NCBI RefSeq assembly: GCF_011250515.1
Contig: NZ_JAANOP010000002.1
Span: 1-64,000, forward strand
Direction: 5' to 3'
DNA from: Aquirufa ecclesiirivi
Lineage (GTDB): Bacteria; Bacteroidota; Bacteroidia; Cytophagales; Spirosomataceae
Length of the DNA: 64,000 bases
Part shown: piece after piece, positions 1 to 9,107 of the stretch
How the letters are laid out: the number at the start of each line of letters is the position of its first letter
Numbering within the stretch: position 1 is the stretch's first letter
Position numbers and translations under genes: made by a program
The notes under the pieces: model-generated
Told to the model about the DNA's origin: nothing
The model's input: only the letters and a program-made list of their open reading frames with translations
The model's database searches: none

Positions 1-71
1 GGCTTTTTTTGCTTTAATTGTTCTGCGGCTTGCTTGACAAAGGCCTCAAAATCAAATTTCTCTTTTTCCAT
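1..71 (-). CDS. IS256-family transposase, N-terminal fragment (runs off window)
   Basis: Reading leftward from an ATG at 71, the frame gives 23 residues beginning MEKEKFDFEAFVKQAAEQL before the window edge. IS256-family transposases of Bacteroidota commonly open with a similar KFDFEAF...A..QL stretch, so this is probably the start of such a transposase, which catalyses cut-and-paste or copy-out movement of its own element. The inverted repeat just upstream (76-110) fits an element end. Only the first residues are visible, so neither the DDE catalytic core nor intactness can be judged. Confidence 0.6.
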   Translation of the reverse strand, partial: MEKEKFDFEAFVKQAAEQLKQKK

Positions 72-75
72 GGAT

Positions 76-110
76 TGTGTCAATTATTAATTAAGTTAGT
101 AATTGACACA
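76..110. repeat. Inverted repeat at the presumed IS256-type element end
   Basis: Two perfect 11-bp arms, TGTGTCAATTA at 76-86 and TAATTGACACA at 100-110, are separated by 13 bp and lie immediately upstream of the transposase start. They may be the outer terminal repeat plus an inner transposase-binding copy, or an operator for the transposase gene. The distal end of the element is outside the window, so the true terminus cannot be placed. Confidence 0.5.
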
Positions 111-164
111 GTTTATTAAGCAGACTCGTTTATAATTGCCCCCCTATTTTTAAATAAATTACTA

Positions 165-199
165 GAATGAAAAATTCTACATTCTACATTCTTCATTGA
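165..199. repeat. Copy of a short dispersed ATTCTACATT-type repeat
   Basis: A TTCTACA/TTCTACA/TTCTTCATT series ends at the stop codon of the acylase gene. A closely similar string (TTCTACATTGTACATTCTTC) occurs at 33108-33128, also directly 3' of a minus-strand gene. It is probably an intergenic repeat family of this genome; its function is unknown. Confidence 0.5.
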
Positions 200-2287
200 T
201 TACTCCGGATGATACACACTCTTAGCTTGCTCCATTACCACTTTTTTATCCAAAGTCATGGGTTTAACTTGCTGAGCTTGGTATAAGGGTCTCTGATCAG
301 CAAAGTGCGGACTATCTGGATTTGAGCTTGCCCCAAAGGTATTGATAGATTCTATGAAAGGAAGTCCTCCATCTTTGGGGAATCGGACAAATTGGATATA
401 AGCGTCACCACTATTCATTCTTCTTTTTCCACCTTCTATCTCAACGGACATAACAGCGGCTAACACATCCGGCATACCACCTTGAGGCCAATTTTCTTTC
501 CCTCTTACTAGTCTTTGAACTTCACCTAAAGCCAGGTCTGTCCGTTTGAAATGCTGCATCAAGGTTTTTTGAATATATTCAAACACTTGAACAGCTTCCA
601 ATGAAGTCAGTTTCTGATCTTGTCGACCAGCCATAATTTTAGGAATGTGGTAATAAGCCATCAAATAAATCAATGCACCCTGACTTTCAGGACAAGCCAC
701 ATGGTCCCAAGCTTGTAGTTTTTCAATCAAAGGTTGAATATGTGGATATTTCGAAGCATTTATTAAAAACAAAGAGTCTGCCGCATAACCATAAGGAAAC
801 AATATTTTCTTAGGCAATTGACGGTCAAATTTTATGCGCTTTAGTTCTTGATAACTGATTTTATCCTCAACTTCCAATAATTCCTTGGCACGGGCACTTC
901 GATTATTGTGATACAACTCATAGCCATCATTAGCATCAAAATCTTTTGGATTCAGGTTTTCTTGGTCAGCCGTAGCTAAAAAGGGAGAATGATTGGTATT
1001 GAACAAATATCCACTTGTAGGATTATGGTATTGAGGTAAAGCTGAAAAAGGTTTGAAAGAAGTCCACAAGCTTGCTTTGGTATTTCCTGCCAGGGTAGAT
1101 GCCCAATTAAATTTTTTATCAGGATTGCGATAGGGCATTTTTCCATTGGAAACATAAAAAATATTACTTTCCTTATCGGCATATAGGATATTAAACATGG
1201 CCAAATGATTTTCCTCCAAAGCCTTTTTAAATTCCGAGAAGTTATTGGCCCGATTCATGTGATACCACTGTTCCAATGCTTTGGCATCCATTAAAGAGGG
1301 TAATCGCATCGAAAAATAGGCTCCTTGTGGGCCCTTGACGGTAGGGCCATAAATGGAACGATAAGCCATTTTGGAAAGGGATATCGGTAAACCTTTGATC
1401 TTTAGCTTGATTTTTCTTTTCTCTAATGGCAACCATTCCCCATCAACTTGATACATTCCTGGGTGTTTGGCATCTGTTTTTAATTGATAGACGTCTATTT
1501 TATCTTGAAAGTTAACCGTATGAGCCCAAGCTAGATTAGGACTTGTTCCATGAAAAATTAAAGGTGCACCAGGAAATAAACCACCTAACATATTCCAACC
1601 TTCCTCACTTTGAAGATGAGCCTCATAAAATGCCGTAGCGCCTTCAATGGGTTGGTGTGCATTGATTACCAACATGTTTTCTCCGCTTTCAGATTTGGAG
1701 GCATGTATGGCAAACGAATTACTTCCTTCACCCGTAAATCCAGGTAAAGTCGCTATGCTTCCATTCAAAAGTTTGGGTAATGTCCTCTCAACTCCACAAA
1801 ATACAGCAACTGAAAAAACGGTGGTGGATAAATATTCCTCTACACTGATAGGAAAAACATGCTTATTCAGGACTTCTTTTGGATGGGCTTCTGCATAAGC
1901 AGTTAAACCTAAAAGATATCCTTTGATCAATAATATGAACTTAGGATCCATGGTACTTATTTGTTCTTCTACTAATTTTTTAGTTTGTAGAAGTCCAAAT
2001 ACATAATCCACTGGGGCACCTTTCTTCCCTAAATAGGTACCTAATTTACCTTTCCCGGTCAGAACTAAGGTTTGAATCGTCTTAAAATCATCTTCGGCAT
2101 GTGCCCATGCCAAGCCATAAGCTACTTCTGGATCGGTAGGCGCAAAAATATGAGGGACTCCATAGGAATCCCTTGCAATTTGAATTTTTTCTGTTCTAAT
2201 GATAGGAAATGAATAGGTTTGCGCCGATAAATGGAAGGGTGCTATCACAAATACAAAACAAACTATCCTTAAAATGCTCAATTTCAT
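200..2287 (-). CDS. Penicillin acylase family (Ntn-hydrolase) amidase
   Basis: A 695-residue precursor with a signal peptide (about residues 1-22). It hydrolyses amide bonds of N-acyl compounds; the real substrate cannot be read from sequence. The alpha-chain signature DSYGVPHIFAPT is at 40-51, and GEGSNSFAIHASKS carries the predicted autocatalytic cleavage site, with Ser189 as the new N-terminal nucleophile of the beta chain (the SN start is typical of the family). Length fits the family. The start overlaps the upstream deacetylase stop by 4 bp, so it is the last gene of the 8975-200 operon. Family members include penicillin G acylases and acyl-homoserine-lactone acylases, so quorum-signal or lipid-amide cleavage is possible but unproven. 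Confidence 0.88.
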   Translation of the reverse strand: MKLSILRIVCFVFVIAPFHLSAQTYSFPIIRTEKIQIARDSYGVPHIFAPTDPEVAYGLAWAHAEDDFKTIQTLVLTGKGKLGTYLGKKGAPVDYVFGLLQTKKLVEEQISTMDPKFILLIKGYLLGLTAYAEAHPKEVLNKHVFPISVEEYLSTTVFSVAVFCGVERTLPKLLNGSIATLPGFTGEGSNSFAIHASKSESGENMLVINAHQPIEGATAFYEAHLQSEEGWNMLGGLFPGAPLIFHGTSPNLAWAHTVNFQDKIDVYQLKTDAKHPGMYQVDGEWLPLEKRKIKLKIKGLPISLSKMAYRSIYGPTVKGPQGAYFSMRLPSLMDAKALEQWYHMNRANNFSEFKKALEENHLAMFNILYADKESNIFYVSNGKMPYRNPDKKFNWASTLAGNTKASLWTSFKPFSALPQYHNPTSGYLFNTNHSPFLATADQENLNPKDFDANDGYELYHNNRSARAKELLEVEDKISYQELKRIKFDRQLPKKILFPYGYAADSLFLINASKYPHIQPLIEKLQAWDHVACPESQGALIYLMAYYHIPKIMAGRQDQKLTSLEAVQVFEYIQKTLMQHFKRTDLALGEVQRLVRGKENWPQGGMPDVLAAVMSVEIEGGKRRMNSGDAYIQFVRFPKDGGLPFIESINTFGASSNPDSPHFADQRPLYQAQQVKPMTLDKKVVMEQAKSVYHPE

Positions 2288-4767
2288 TTACTATTTGGGT
2301 TACTAATTAAATTGGCAAATAAACGATATGCACCCGGTACAGCCGCAGGTAATTCACGGAAGAACACAAGTCCTGTATAAATGAATCGGCCTTTTCCATA
2401 TTTAGCTACTGCAATATTACCTTTTTCAAGTTTTTCCCCTGGATCAGTAAAACCCAATGGAAATTCGACATGTGGGTCACTGGATTCTCCCAAATAGATG
2501 CTGCGTTCTTGTACCCAACCTTGGAAATCGTCTGATGTGATTTTGTTGGGTTGATTCAATACGGCATGACTAGCTAGTAAAAATTCAGGCTGCGCATTTT
2601 CACGGGTAATCCTAGAACGACCTACTTGAAATGGATATGGTGACATTTGAGCTTTCATGGGGCCTAAGAAACTAGCTGTATTGTATTGAACCACATAATT
2701 GCCTCCATTTTCGATGTATTTCATCAATTCAGGGTGTGCATTACCCAAATAATCCTCTGTATTGTAGGCTCTAATTCCAGTTACGATGGCATCATATTTC
2801 TTTAAGGATTCAAATTTCAAGTCACTTTCTTTTAAAAAATCCACTTGATAACCCATTTGCGACAAAGCCTCAGGAACCTTATCCCCCGCTCCACGAATGT
2901 AACCAATGCGCTTACCTTTACTCACAATCGGGCTATGAATGAGATCCAATCCTACTCCTGTAAAATATCGTTGAGTAGGAATATGTGCATATTCTATTGA
3001 ATGAAGCTCCAATGAATCTATCCAATTTCCTCGCTCTGTGGTGTAAGCCAAGGATAACTGATGATGGATCTTACCTGTTTCTTTTAAAGAGGATTCTTGA
3101 AATGTGACACTAAATGATCTCTTCTCCCCTTTTTTTAGACCATTTTCCAATGAAATGTTAGCCAAAATTTCGCCTAATTCATTTTTAATTTGAACGCTAC
3201 CAGGACTTATTGTCGACATGGCTGTAATATTTACCGAGGTACTTTTACTAGCTTTAGAGCCAATGGGTAATAAAAGCACTTGGGAACTTAAAGAGAATAC
3301 ACTTTTTGGCGTAATGGCTATAGGCTGGTAAATTTCCCCTTTGACAGGATCCACAAACATTTGCTGAATTGCTTTTTCAATAGTAAAGGTTTCTCCTTCC
3401 AATTGAAAACTCAGCTGAACCTTCACAGCAGGGTCCACATCAGCCTGTCCTATTTTCATGGGATCCTCAACCACAAAATTGCCTAAATTTCTTGCTTTTT
3501 GTAACCAATAAGGTTGTGTATATGATTGATTTATAGGTACTTTAGCGTTCCATATGAGTTTTCTAGAGCTGTTAATTTTGCCAGCAAATGTCGTATCTTT
3601 TTGAAGCACTTTAACTTGTACATTTTCTAAAGTCAATGGGCTTCTTAAGATAATTTCTGTTTTGAAATTCAAAGTGTCCCCGGTGGCAATGGTACTTTGT
3701 TGGGTTGTTCCAGCTACATACAAAGCAGCTGCCTTCAGTATCCAATTTTTCACTTGGATCAATTTCTTTTCTTGATAGGTTGATTTTGGTAAAGCTTCAA
3801 TGGCTTTTTTCAAAGCAATCATTGCCTTTACACTGGCATAAGGCTTTTCCCATTGATACGAACGAATAATCTCTTTCAATTGAGTTTCTACGGATTCTGA
3901 TCCTGGAATTCTAGACCAAGATGTAGAAACACCATCCCAAAGCTGTTGCTTGGGAGCCTCTCCTGCCAAGGTTTCAAAATATTCGGTAGTCAATCCTCTA
4001 TCTGCTGCAAATCCAAAGCCCTGGCATTTATGTTGGCTTCTACTTAAGGCCGCTAGTTCTCCAGTACTTACACCCAAAGCAGGTAAAAAATTACCTATTT
4101 GAATTTTAAATTGGTTTTCATTGATGGTATTGTTGGCAGAACCAGGAAAACGAAATGTATTCCATAATAAGCGCTTGGCTTGCCAGGTCTGCACACCCCG
4201 ACTTAATTGTTCTGGAAAGCGTTTAGGATCAGCCGCAGCCGCATACGCCTCAATGGCTAATGCAGCTGAGGCCGAATGATGTCCATGTCCTGCTCGAGCA
4301 TCCGGAGGAAATCTTGTGAAAATAATATCAGGTTGTAATTTCCGTATGACCCAAACTAAGTTGGAAAGTACTAATTCATGATTCCATGTACTTAAAGCTT
4401 CATCAGTTGATTTAGAGAAACCAAAATCAAGGGCTTGGGAAAAGTATTGATGTGCACCATCAATTTTTCGAGCCGCTAATAGTTCTTGCGTTCTCAATAA
4501 TCCCAAGGGAACTCCTTGTTCATCTCCGATTAAGTTTTGTCCTCCATCACCACGAGTACAGGAGAAATAATTAGCTTCCCAATGCTGTTCTTGGGCAAAC
4601 CATGTCAACATGTGCGTACTCTCATCGTCGGGATGAGCTGCCACGTGCAAGACTGTTCCTAATACTTGAATGGATTGTAAATCCTCATATAATTGAGCAT
4701 TGTTGCTTTGCTGAGCAAAACTAGAAAAACTACTACAGGCTAATACGTAAAGAAATATTTTTTTCAT
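2284..4767 (-). CDS. Secreted PIG-L/LmbE-family deacetylase
   Basis: An 827-residue protein with a signal peptide ending near residue 18. The catalytic LmbE-like domain is N-terminal: HPDDE at 45-49 supplies zinc ligands and the general base, and GHGHHSAS near residue 165 supplies the distal histidine. The family removes N-acetyl groups from GlcNAc-type sugars. The rest (about 350-827) is a long extension seen in Bacteroidota homologues, whose C-terminal third looks like a glutamine-amidotransferase-like/ThuA-type fold (inference from the ESLKKYDAIVTGIRAYN and YIENGGNYVVQYN segments). It sits between the esterase (29 bp upstream) and the acylase (4-bp overlap), so the three are probably co-translated. 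Confidence 0.88.
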   Translation of the reverse strand: MKKIFLYVLACSSFSSFAQQSNNAQLYEDLQSIQVLGTVLHVAAHPDDESTHMLTWFAQEQHWEANYFSCTRGDGGQNLIGDEQGVPLGLLRTQELLAARKIDGAHQYFSQALDFGFSKSTDEALSTWNHELVLSNLVWVIRKLQPDIIFTRFPPDARAGHGHHSASAALAIEAYAAAADPKRFPEQLSRGVQTWQAKRLLWNTFRFPGSANNTINENQFKIQIGNFLPALGVSTGELAALSRSQHKCQGFGFAADRGLTTEYFETLAGEAPKQQLWDGVSTSWSRIPGSESVETQLKEIIRSYQWEKPYASVKAMIALKKAIEALPKSTYQEKKLIQVKNWILKAAALYVAGTTQQSTIATGDTLNFKTEIILRSPLTLENVQVKVLQKDTTFAGKINSSRKLIWNAKVPINQSYTQPYWLQKARNLGNFVVEDPMKIGQADVDPAVKVQLSFQLEGETFTIEKAIQQMFVDPVKGEIYQPIAITPKSVFSLSSQVLLLPIGSKASKSTSVNITAMSTISPGSVQIKNELGEILANISLENGLKKGEKRSFSVTFQESSLKETGKIHHQLSLAYTTERGNWIDSLELHSIEYAHIPTQRYFTGVGLDLIHSPIVSKGKRIGYIRGAGDKVPEALSQMGYQVDFLKESDLKFESLKKYDAIVTGIRAYNTEDYLGNAHPELMKYIENGGNYVVQYNTASFLGPMKAQMSPYPFQVGRSRITRENAQPEFLLASHAVLNQPNKITSDDFQGWVQERSIYLGESSDPHVEFPLGFTDPGEKLEKGNIAVAKYGKGRFIYTGLVFFRELPAAVPGAYRLFANLISNPNSK

Positions 4768-4796
4768 GAATTTAAGGTAGGCTATGGTAAATGGGT

Positions 4797-6191
4797 TTAG
4801 TTATCCCAATGGTCGGTTCTAAAAAGATTAACGGGCAATCCTTCTCGACTGAATAAATTAGGTAGGGCATCATTGCTAAAAGAGTAACGAACGGCAACAG
4901 GATTGGGAACTTCAGGAGAAGAAACCAACAGGGTATTACCATCGATTTTGCCTTGTGCTGGATAGAATTTTTGATCTTCTCCGGCGATCATTAAATGGGA
5001 AGGATCACCATCTTTAGCGACTAATTTGCCGTTTAATTCTCTAAAATAGATACGGATTTTACCTTTTTCTACCCGATGTCTGTCGTATTTAGGATAAAAG
5101 ATAGGACCAGCCTCTTGACCATAGTTTTTGACTAATGCCAAACTGGCAAAACGATGCGCTACTTCTATTTTTTTGGTTGGGTGGATGTTGCTTACATCAG
5201 GTACCAAATCACTTAAAACCACCATGCCTGTCTTCTCAATGGCTAAATTCATGGTTTGAGCTTCTCGTAATTTAGCTCCAAAATTATTGTCGCCATATTT
5301 GGAATACGGGGCTATTTGAGCAAAATAGAAAGAAAAATTATTCTTAAAAGCTGTTCTCCATGAGCCAATCATCGTTTCCATCAGTTCGGCATAGGTTTTG
5401 TATTGACCCACATTGCTTTCTCCTTGATACCATAATGCCCCAGCAATGGTATAGGAAGTAATAGGCGCAATCATGGCATTGTAATTTAAGCCCGGATAAA
5501 CGGACCAAAAGGCATTCGGTCTCAATTGTTTAGCCGCTTCCCACAAATTGCTTTTTTTAGCTAGAACATCTTCTGGAGTCCAAACTTCAGCGGGTGTTCC
5601 TCCCCAGTTGGAATTAATTAATCCCATGGGGACCCCCAATTTTTGGTTTAATTCTTTTCCAAAAAAGTAACCAATGGCTGAAAAGGATTTCATAGCTTCT
5701 GGATTACATACCACCCAATGCGCTCTTACATCCTCTTGAGGATAAGATGAGGTAGCTTTTGGGATATAAAAAAAGCGAATTTGATTATTGTTGGCATTAG
5801 GCATTTCATCCAAGGTTTCTTGAAGATTTTGATCGCCACTCCATTCCATATTACTCTGACCAGAGAAAATCCAAACCTCTCCAAATACTACATCAGAGAC
5901 TTTTATGGAGTTTTTGTTTCCTTGAAATTCAATCTGATGGCTTCCTCCTGCCGCTGGCGTAGGAATTTGAATACTCCATTTACCTAAAACAGCTTTTGTT
6001 TTAAAATGTGTCGTATCCCAATCCACATTGATTTTGACAGTTTCCGTAGGGCTGGTTGTCCAACCCCATAAAGTCACCTTACTTTTTTGTTGCAAGACCA
6101 TGTGGTCTCCTATGATAGCGGGTAATTGTACGTCTGCACGGGCAATAAATCCTGCGCAAAGTAAAACCAGCGAATAAAATATTCTTTTCAT
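4797..6191 (-). CDS. Sialate O-acetylesterase-like SGNH hydrolase
   Basis: A 464-residue exported protein (signal peptide to about residue 19). The block-I serine is in FGEVWIFSGQSNMEW and a second conserved block is ALWYQGESNV, both typical of the SASA/sialate 9-O-acetylesterase family, which removes acetyl esters from sugars. An early beta-rich segment (PAIIGDHMVLQQKSKV) is usual for these proteins. The start lies 10 bp after the oxidoreductase stop. Family naming does not prove sialic acid as substrate; many homologues act on acetylated plant or algal polysaccharides. Confidence 0.9.
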   Translation of the reverse strand: MKRIFYSLVLLCAGFIARADVQLPAIIGDHMVLQQKSKVTLWGWTTSPTETVKINVDWDTTHFKTKAVLGKWSIQIPTPAAGGSHQIEFQGNKNSIKVSDVVFGEVWIFSGQSNMEWSGDQNLQETLDEMPNANNNQIRFFYIPKATSSYPQEDVRAHWVVCNPEAMKSFSAIGYFFGKELNQKLGVPMGLINSNWGGTPAEVWTPEDVLAKKSNLWEAAKQLRPNAFWSVYPGLNYNAMIAPITSYTIAGALWYQGESNVGQYKTYAELMETMIGSWRTAFKNNFSFYFAQIAPYSKYGDNNFGAKLREAQTMNLAIEKTGMVVLSDLVPDVSNIHPTKKIEVAHRFASLALVKNYGQEAGPIFYPKYDRHRVEKGKIRIYFRELNGKLVAKDGDPSHLMIAGEDQKFYPAQGKIDGNTLLVSSPEVPNPVAVRYSFSNDALPNLFSREGLPVNLFRTDHWDN

Positions 6192-6201
6192 GTAAGTAAA
6201 A

Positions 6202-7572
6202 TTATGATTTTAACATGTTTCTATTCCATGGTCCACGATAAGGTCTTGCTAATAAAGCAGTAGCCTGTGGATCATTGACAATGATTTTGGCACTTGGATC
6301 ATAGATTAAGGGTCTACCTCCTAAGTCCATGGAAACATTGGCTAATAGGCAACTAGCTGTAGAAATATGCCCCTCACTGATGTCGGCAATTGGTTTCGAT
6401 TTTTTATCTATGGCAGCTAAGAAATCCAACATGTGTAAACGGGTTGCTGGTGCTGCATTTAATTCAATACGCTCTTCCTTCAGATCTTCTGGATATTTTT
6501 CTTTCTCATATACGACATCCATGTGTAGACTTTTTTGCTTTGAATCTGTAGGAGTGAAATCATATTTCATGGTGCTAGCACGTAAGGTACCTTTTTCTCC
6601 GTAAATGGTTAATCCCCAAGGATATTCGGGATCATTCGGTGTCCCCCAAGTACGATGCTGCCAAACGCAGTTTAATCCATCGTATTCAAATACTGCCGAC
6701 TGAGTATCTGAAATATTGGATTTACCTTCTTTTTGAACATAAATACCTCCTTGAGAACTGATGCGTTTTGGCCAGCCTAAATCCAACATCCAACGAGCCG
6801 TATCAAACATGTGGATACACATATCGCCCATGATTCCATTTCCATATTCCTTGAATGTTCTCCACCAACGGATATGTGGACTTCCATCGTATGGTCTCAT
6901 AGGCGCAGGTCCTGTCCACATTTCATAATCAAAATAGTCTGGAACCGCCTGAACAGGAGGATTACCATTATTTCTCATGTGATAATAACAGTACATTTCC
7001 ACATGCGCTACTTTTCCTAAAAGGCCTTTATCAATGATTTCTTTTTTGGCATGAATGAGGTGCGGCGTACTTTTTCTTTGCGTACCCACTTGTACCACTT
7101 TACCATATTTTCGGGCAGCAGCTACCATGGCCTCTCCTTCTAACACATCCACCGAAATAGGTTTTTGAACATAGACATTAGCTCCTGCTTTTACAGCTTC
7201 AATCATTTGTAATGGATGCCAGTGATCAGGACTACCAATTAATACAATATCCAATTCATTTTCTTTCAAAAGCTGACGATAATCGCCATAAAGACGAGGC
7301 ACCTTACCCGATTTTTGTCGTTCACTAACCAATTTACCAGCTTGGTTTAATTGGTTTTTATCGACATCACAAAGGGCAATCACCTCGACGGGTACTACTT
7401 GGATGAGTCGGAATAGATCACTTTTTCCATACCATCCCGTTCCAATTAAGGCTACACGCAATGGTTTGTCTGGATGTATCAAATCAAGGCCATAAGCACC
7501 GAATTGAGACAGGGCTAAACTAGCAGTGGCACCTTTTAAAAAATGTCTTCGATTAATGTTGAATGTTTTCAT
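6202..7572 (-). CDS. Gfo/Idh/MocA family oxidoreductase with Tat-type signal
   Basis: A 456-residue protein. The N-terminus INRRHFLKGATASLA is a twin-arginine export signal, followed by the NAD(P)-binding Rossmann domain (VALIGTGWYGKSDL about 39-52, IGSPDHWHPLQMIEA, VYVQKPISVDV with the catalytic Lys of the EKP-type motif as QKP) and a C-terminal substrate domain. Such proteins oxidise or epimerise sugars or cyclitols. The start overlaps the GH30 stop by 4 bp, so it probably acts on a product of that enzyme in the periplasm; the exact sugar is unknown. Confidence 0.88.
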   Translation of the reverse strand: MKTFNINRRHFLKGATASLALSQFGAYGLDLIHPDKPLRVALIGTGWYGKSDLFRLIQVVPVEVIALCDVDKNQLNQAGKLVSERQKSGKVPRLYGDYRQLLKENELDIVLIGSPDHWHPLQMIEAVKAGANVYVQKPISVDVLEGEAMVAAARKYGKVVQVGTQRKSTPHLIHAKKEIIDKGLLGKVAHVEMYCYYHMRNNGNPPVQAVPDYFDYEMWTGPAPMRPYDGSPHIRWWRTFKEYGNGIMGDMCIHMFDTARWMLDLGWPKRISSQGGIYVQKEGKSNISDTQSAVFEYDGLNCVWQHRTWGTPNDPEYPWGLTIYGEKGTLRASTMKYDFTPTDSKQKSLHMDVVYEKEKYPEDLKEERIELNAAPATRLHMLDFLAAIDKKSKPIADISEGHISTASCLLANVSMDLGGRPLIYDPSAKIIVNDPQATALLARPYRGPWNRNMLKS

Positions 7573-8975
7573 AGCTTGAATAAAAAAGTTGAAACAGATG
7601 AGCCTGGTATGTCCAGTTCAATGGTTTTATGTAGATATTGAATAGGTAATTTTTGTTTTTCAAGACCTTCATTCTGAACCAATAAACAAATTTGGTTATC
7701 GGGTCTAAGAAAGGCTACCATGGGTAAATGGGCTGTAGAGTTTAATTTAATACGTTTAGAATCCGCTGGAATAAAGGAGGATGCTTGTGCAATGATGTAA
7801 TAAGCTACATTTCGCTGTATTCCTTGGCTCAAGGTAATGGCTCCCAAGCATTCGGTACATCCACCTGGACTATGGGGACCTAGGTTTTGATCATTCGCTA
7901 GATTCCATTCCAAAGCCGTTTTAGCACCTTGGTTCATGGAACCTATGATGACATTTTTTATATGCCACATAAAATCTCCATAAAAATCGCCCTTCACTCC
8001 TGTCCATTGTTCCGTGAAATAGAGATTTTTATCTGGATGCTTTGTCCTTACTTGTGCTAATGCGCTGATGTTTCCTTGATATAAATGAAATGCGGAACCA
8101 TCGACAAACTTTCTCGCTTCTGGATCATTTAAAATAGTAATGGGGTATTCAGGTTTATCACAATTATGGTCGTAGCAAATGATTTTTGTGGAAATTCGAT
8201 TTTTTCGAAACTGCGGACCTAAATAATCACGTATAAATACCAATTGTTCTTCCGCTGACATGGATAAACTGGGGTTATTACCCGGATGCAAAGGTTCATT
8301 TTGTGGAGTTATGGCATGTATCTTAATCCCCAATTTCTTCATTTCTTGGATATACCGAATGAAATATCGGGCATAAACTTCATAATACTTGGGTAGTAAT
8401 TTCCCTCCTTTGGTTTCCTGATTATCTTTCATCCAAGTAGGTGGACTCCATGGAGTAGCAAATAATTTAATCCGAGGATTAATCCTCAAAATTTCTTTTA
8501 CAAGTGGAATTAAAGCTTTTTTGTCTTCATGCATGCTAAAGCTTTGAAGCCTAAGATCTTCCTTTTCCTTGGGTATGTCGTTATACGAAAATACTTTTTC
8601 ATCCATATCGGATGCCCCTATGCTTATTCTCAATACCGAAATCCCTAATTGATTCGGCTTATTCCCAAACAGTTCTTGTAAAAGAGCTAGTTTTGTTCGA
8701 GCATCCAAGGCTTGAATTAAATAGGCACTTCCACCTGTTAAGGTATATCCAAATCCATCAATAGTTTGGTCTAAAGATGTCGGGTTAATGAAGATGTTAT
8801 TAGATAGAAGCTTACTTTTATCACTGTTCCAGGCAAGATTGGGCATTTTTTGAAACATCTGCTTGTTCTTTGGATAGGAAATCCAGTTTTCAATGGATTG
8901 TCCAAATATGCCCAAAGGAATCAACAGCATAAAAAGCATCCAAATCGACTTTGGATTAGCTTTTACTTCATTCAT
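7569..8975 (-). CDS. Glycoside hydrolase family 30 (glucosylceramidase-like)
   Basis: A 468-residue exported protein. Visible GH30 hallmarks are IDGFGYTLTGGSAYLI, LRISIGASDMDEKVFSYND, WSPPTWMKDN, ITPQNEP with predicted acid/base Glu227, and LYFTEQWTG with predicted nucleophile Glu322, followed by a C-terminal beta domain. GH30 members retain anomeric configuration and include glucosylceramidases, beta-1,6-glucanases, beta-xylosidases and fucosidases; the subfamily is not decided here. It is the first gene of the five-gene run. A hydrophobic segment at 11-25 fits a signal peptide after a slightly long N-terminus. Confidence 0.9.
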   Translation of the reverse strand: MNEVKANPKSIWMLFMLLIPLGIFGQSIENWISYPKNKQMFQKMPNLAWNSDKSKLLSNNIFINPTSLDQTIDGFGYTLTGGSAYLIQALDARTKLALLQELFGNKPNQLGISVLRISIGASDMDEKVFSYNDIPKEKEDLRLQSFSMHEDKKALIPLVKEILRINPRIKLFATPWSPPTWMKDNQETKGGKLLPKYYEVYARYFIRYIQEMKKLGIKIHAITPQNEPLHPGNNPSLSMSAEEQLVFIRDYLGPQFRKNRISTKIICYDHNCDKPEYPITILNDPEARKFVDGSAFHLYQGNISALAQVRTKHPDKNLYFTEQWTGVKGDFYGDFMWHIKNVIIGSMNQGAKTALEWNLANDQNLGPHSPGGCTECLGAITLSQGIQRNVAYYIIAQASSFIPADSKRIKLNSTAHLPMVAFLRPDNQICLLVQNEGLEKQKLPIQYLHKTIELDIPGSSVSTFLFKL

Positions 8976-9050
8976 AAACTAGGTATTAGATTGCAAGCTT
9001 AAAGATATTCATATTTTGAAATTGTTCAATTCTATCTTACTATTTTTCAA

Positions 9051-9080
9051 TAAAAAAAGCGAACCCTTTTAGGGTTCGCT
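9051..9080 (-). terminator. Rho-independent terminator of the dab operon
   Basis: On the minus strand a perfect 10-bp stem AGCGAACCCT / AGGGTTCGCT with a 3-nt loop is followed by a run of T (the A-run at 9052-9058 on the plus strand). It lies about 28 bp after the dabB stop and separates the inorganic-carbon genes from the GH30 operon. Confidence 0.88.
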
Positions 9081-9107
9081 TGCAAACACGGATTGTTTTG
9101 GGTTTTG

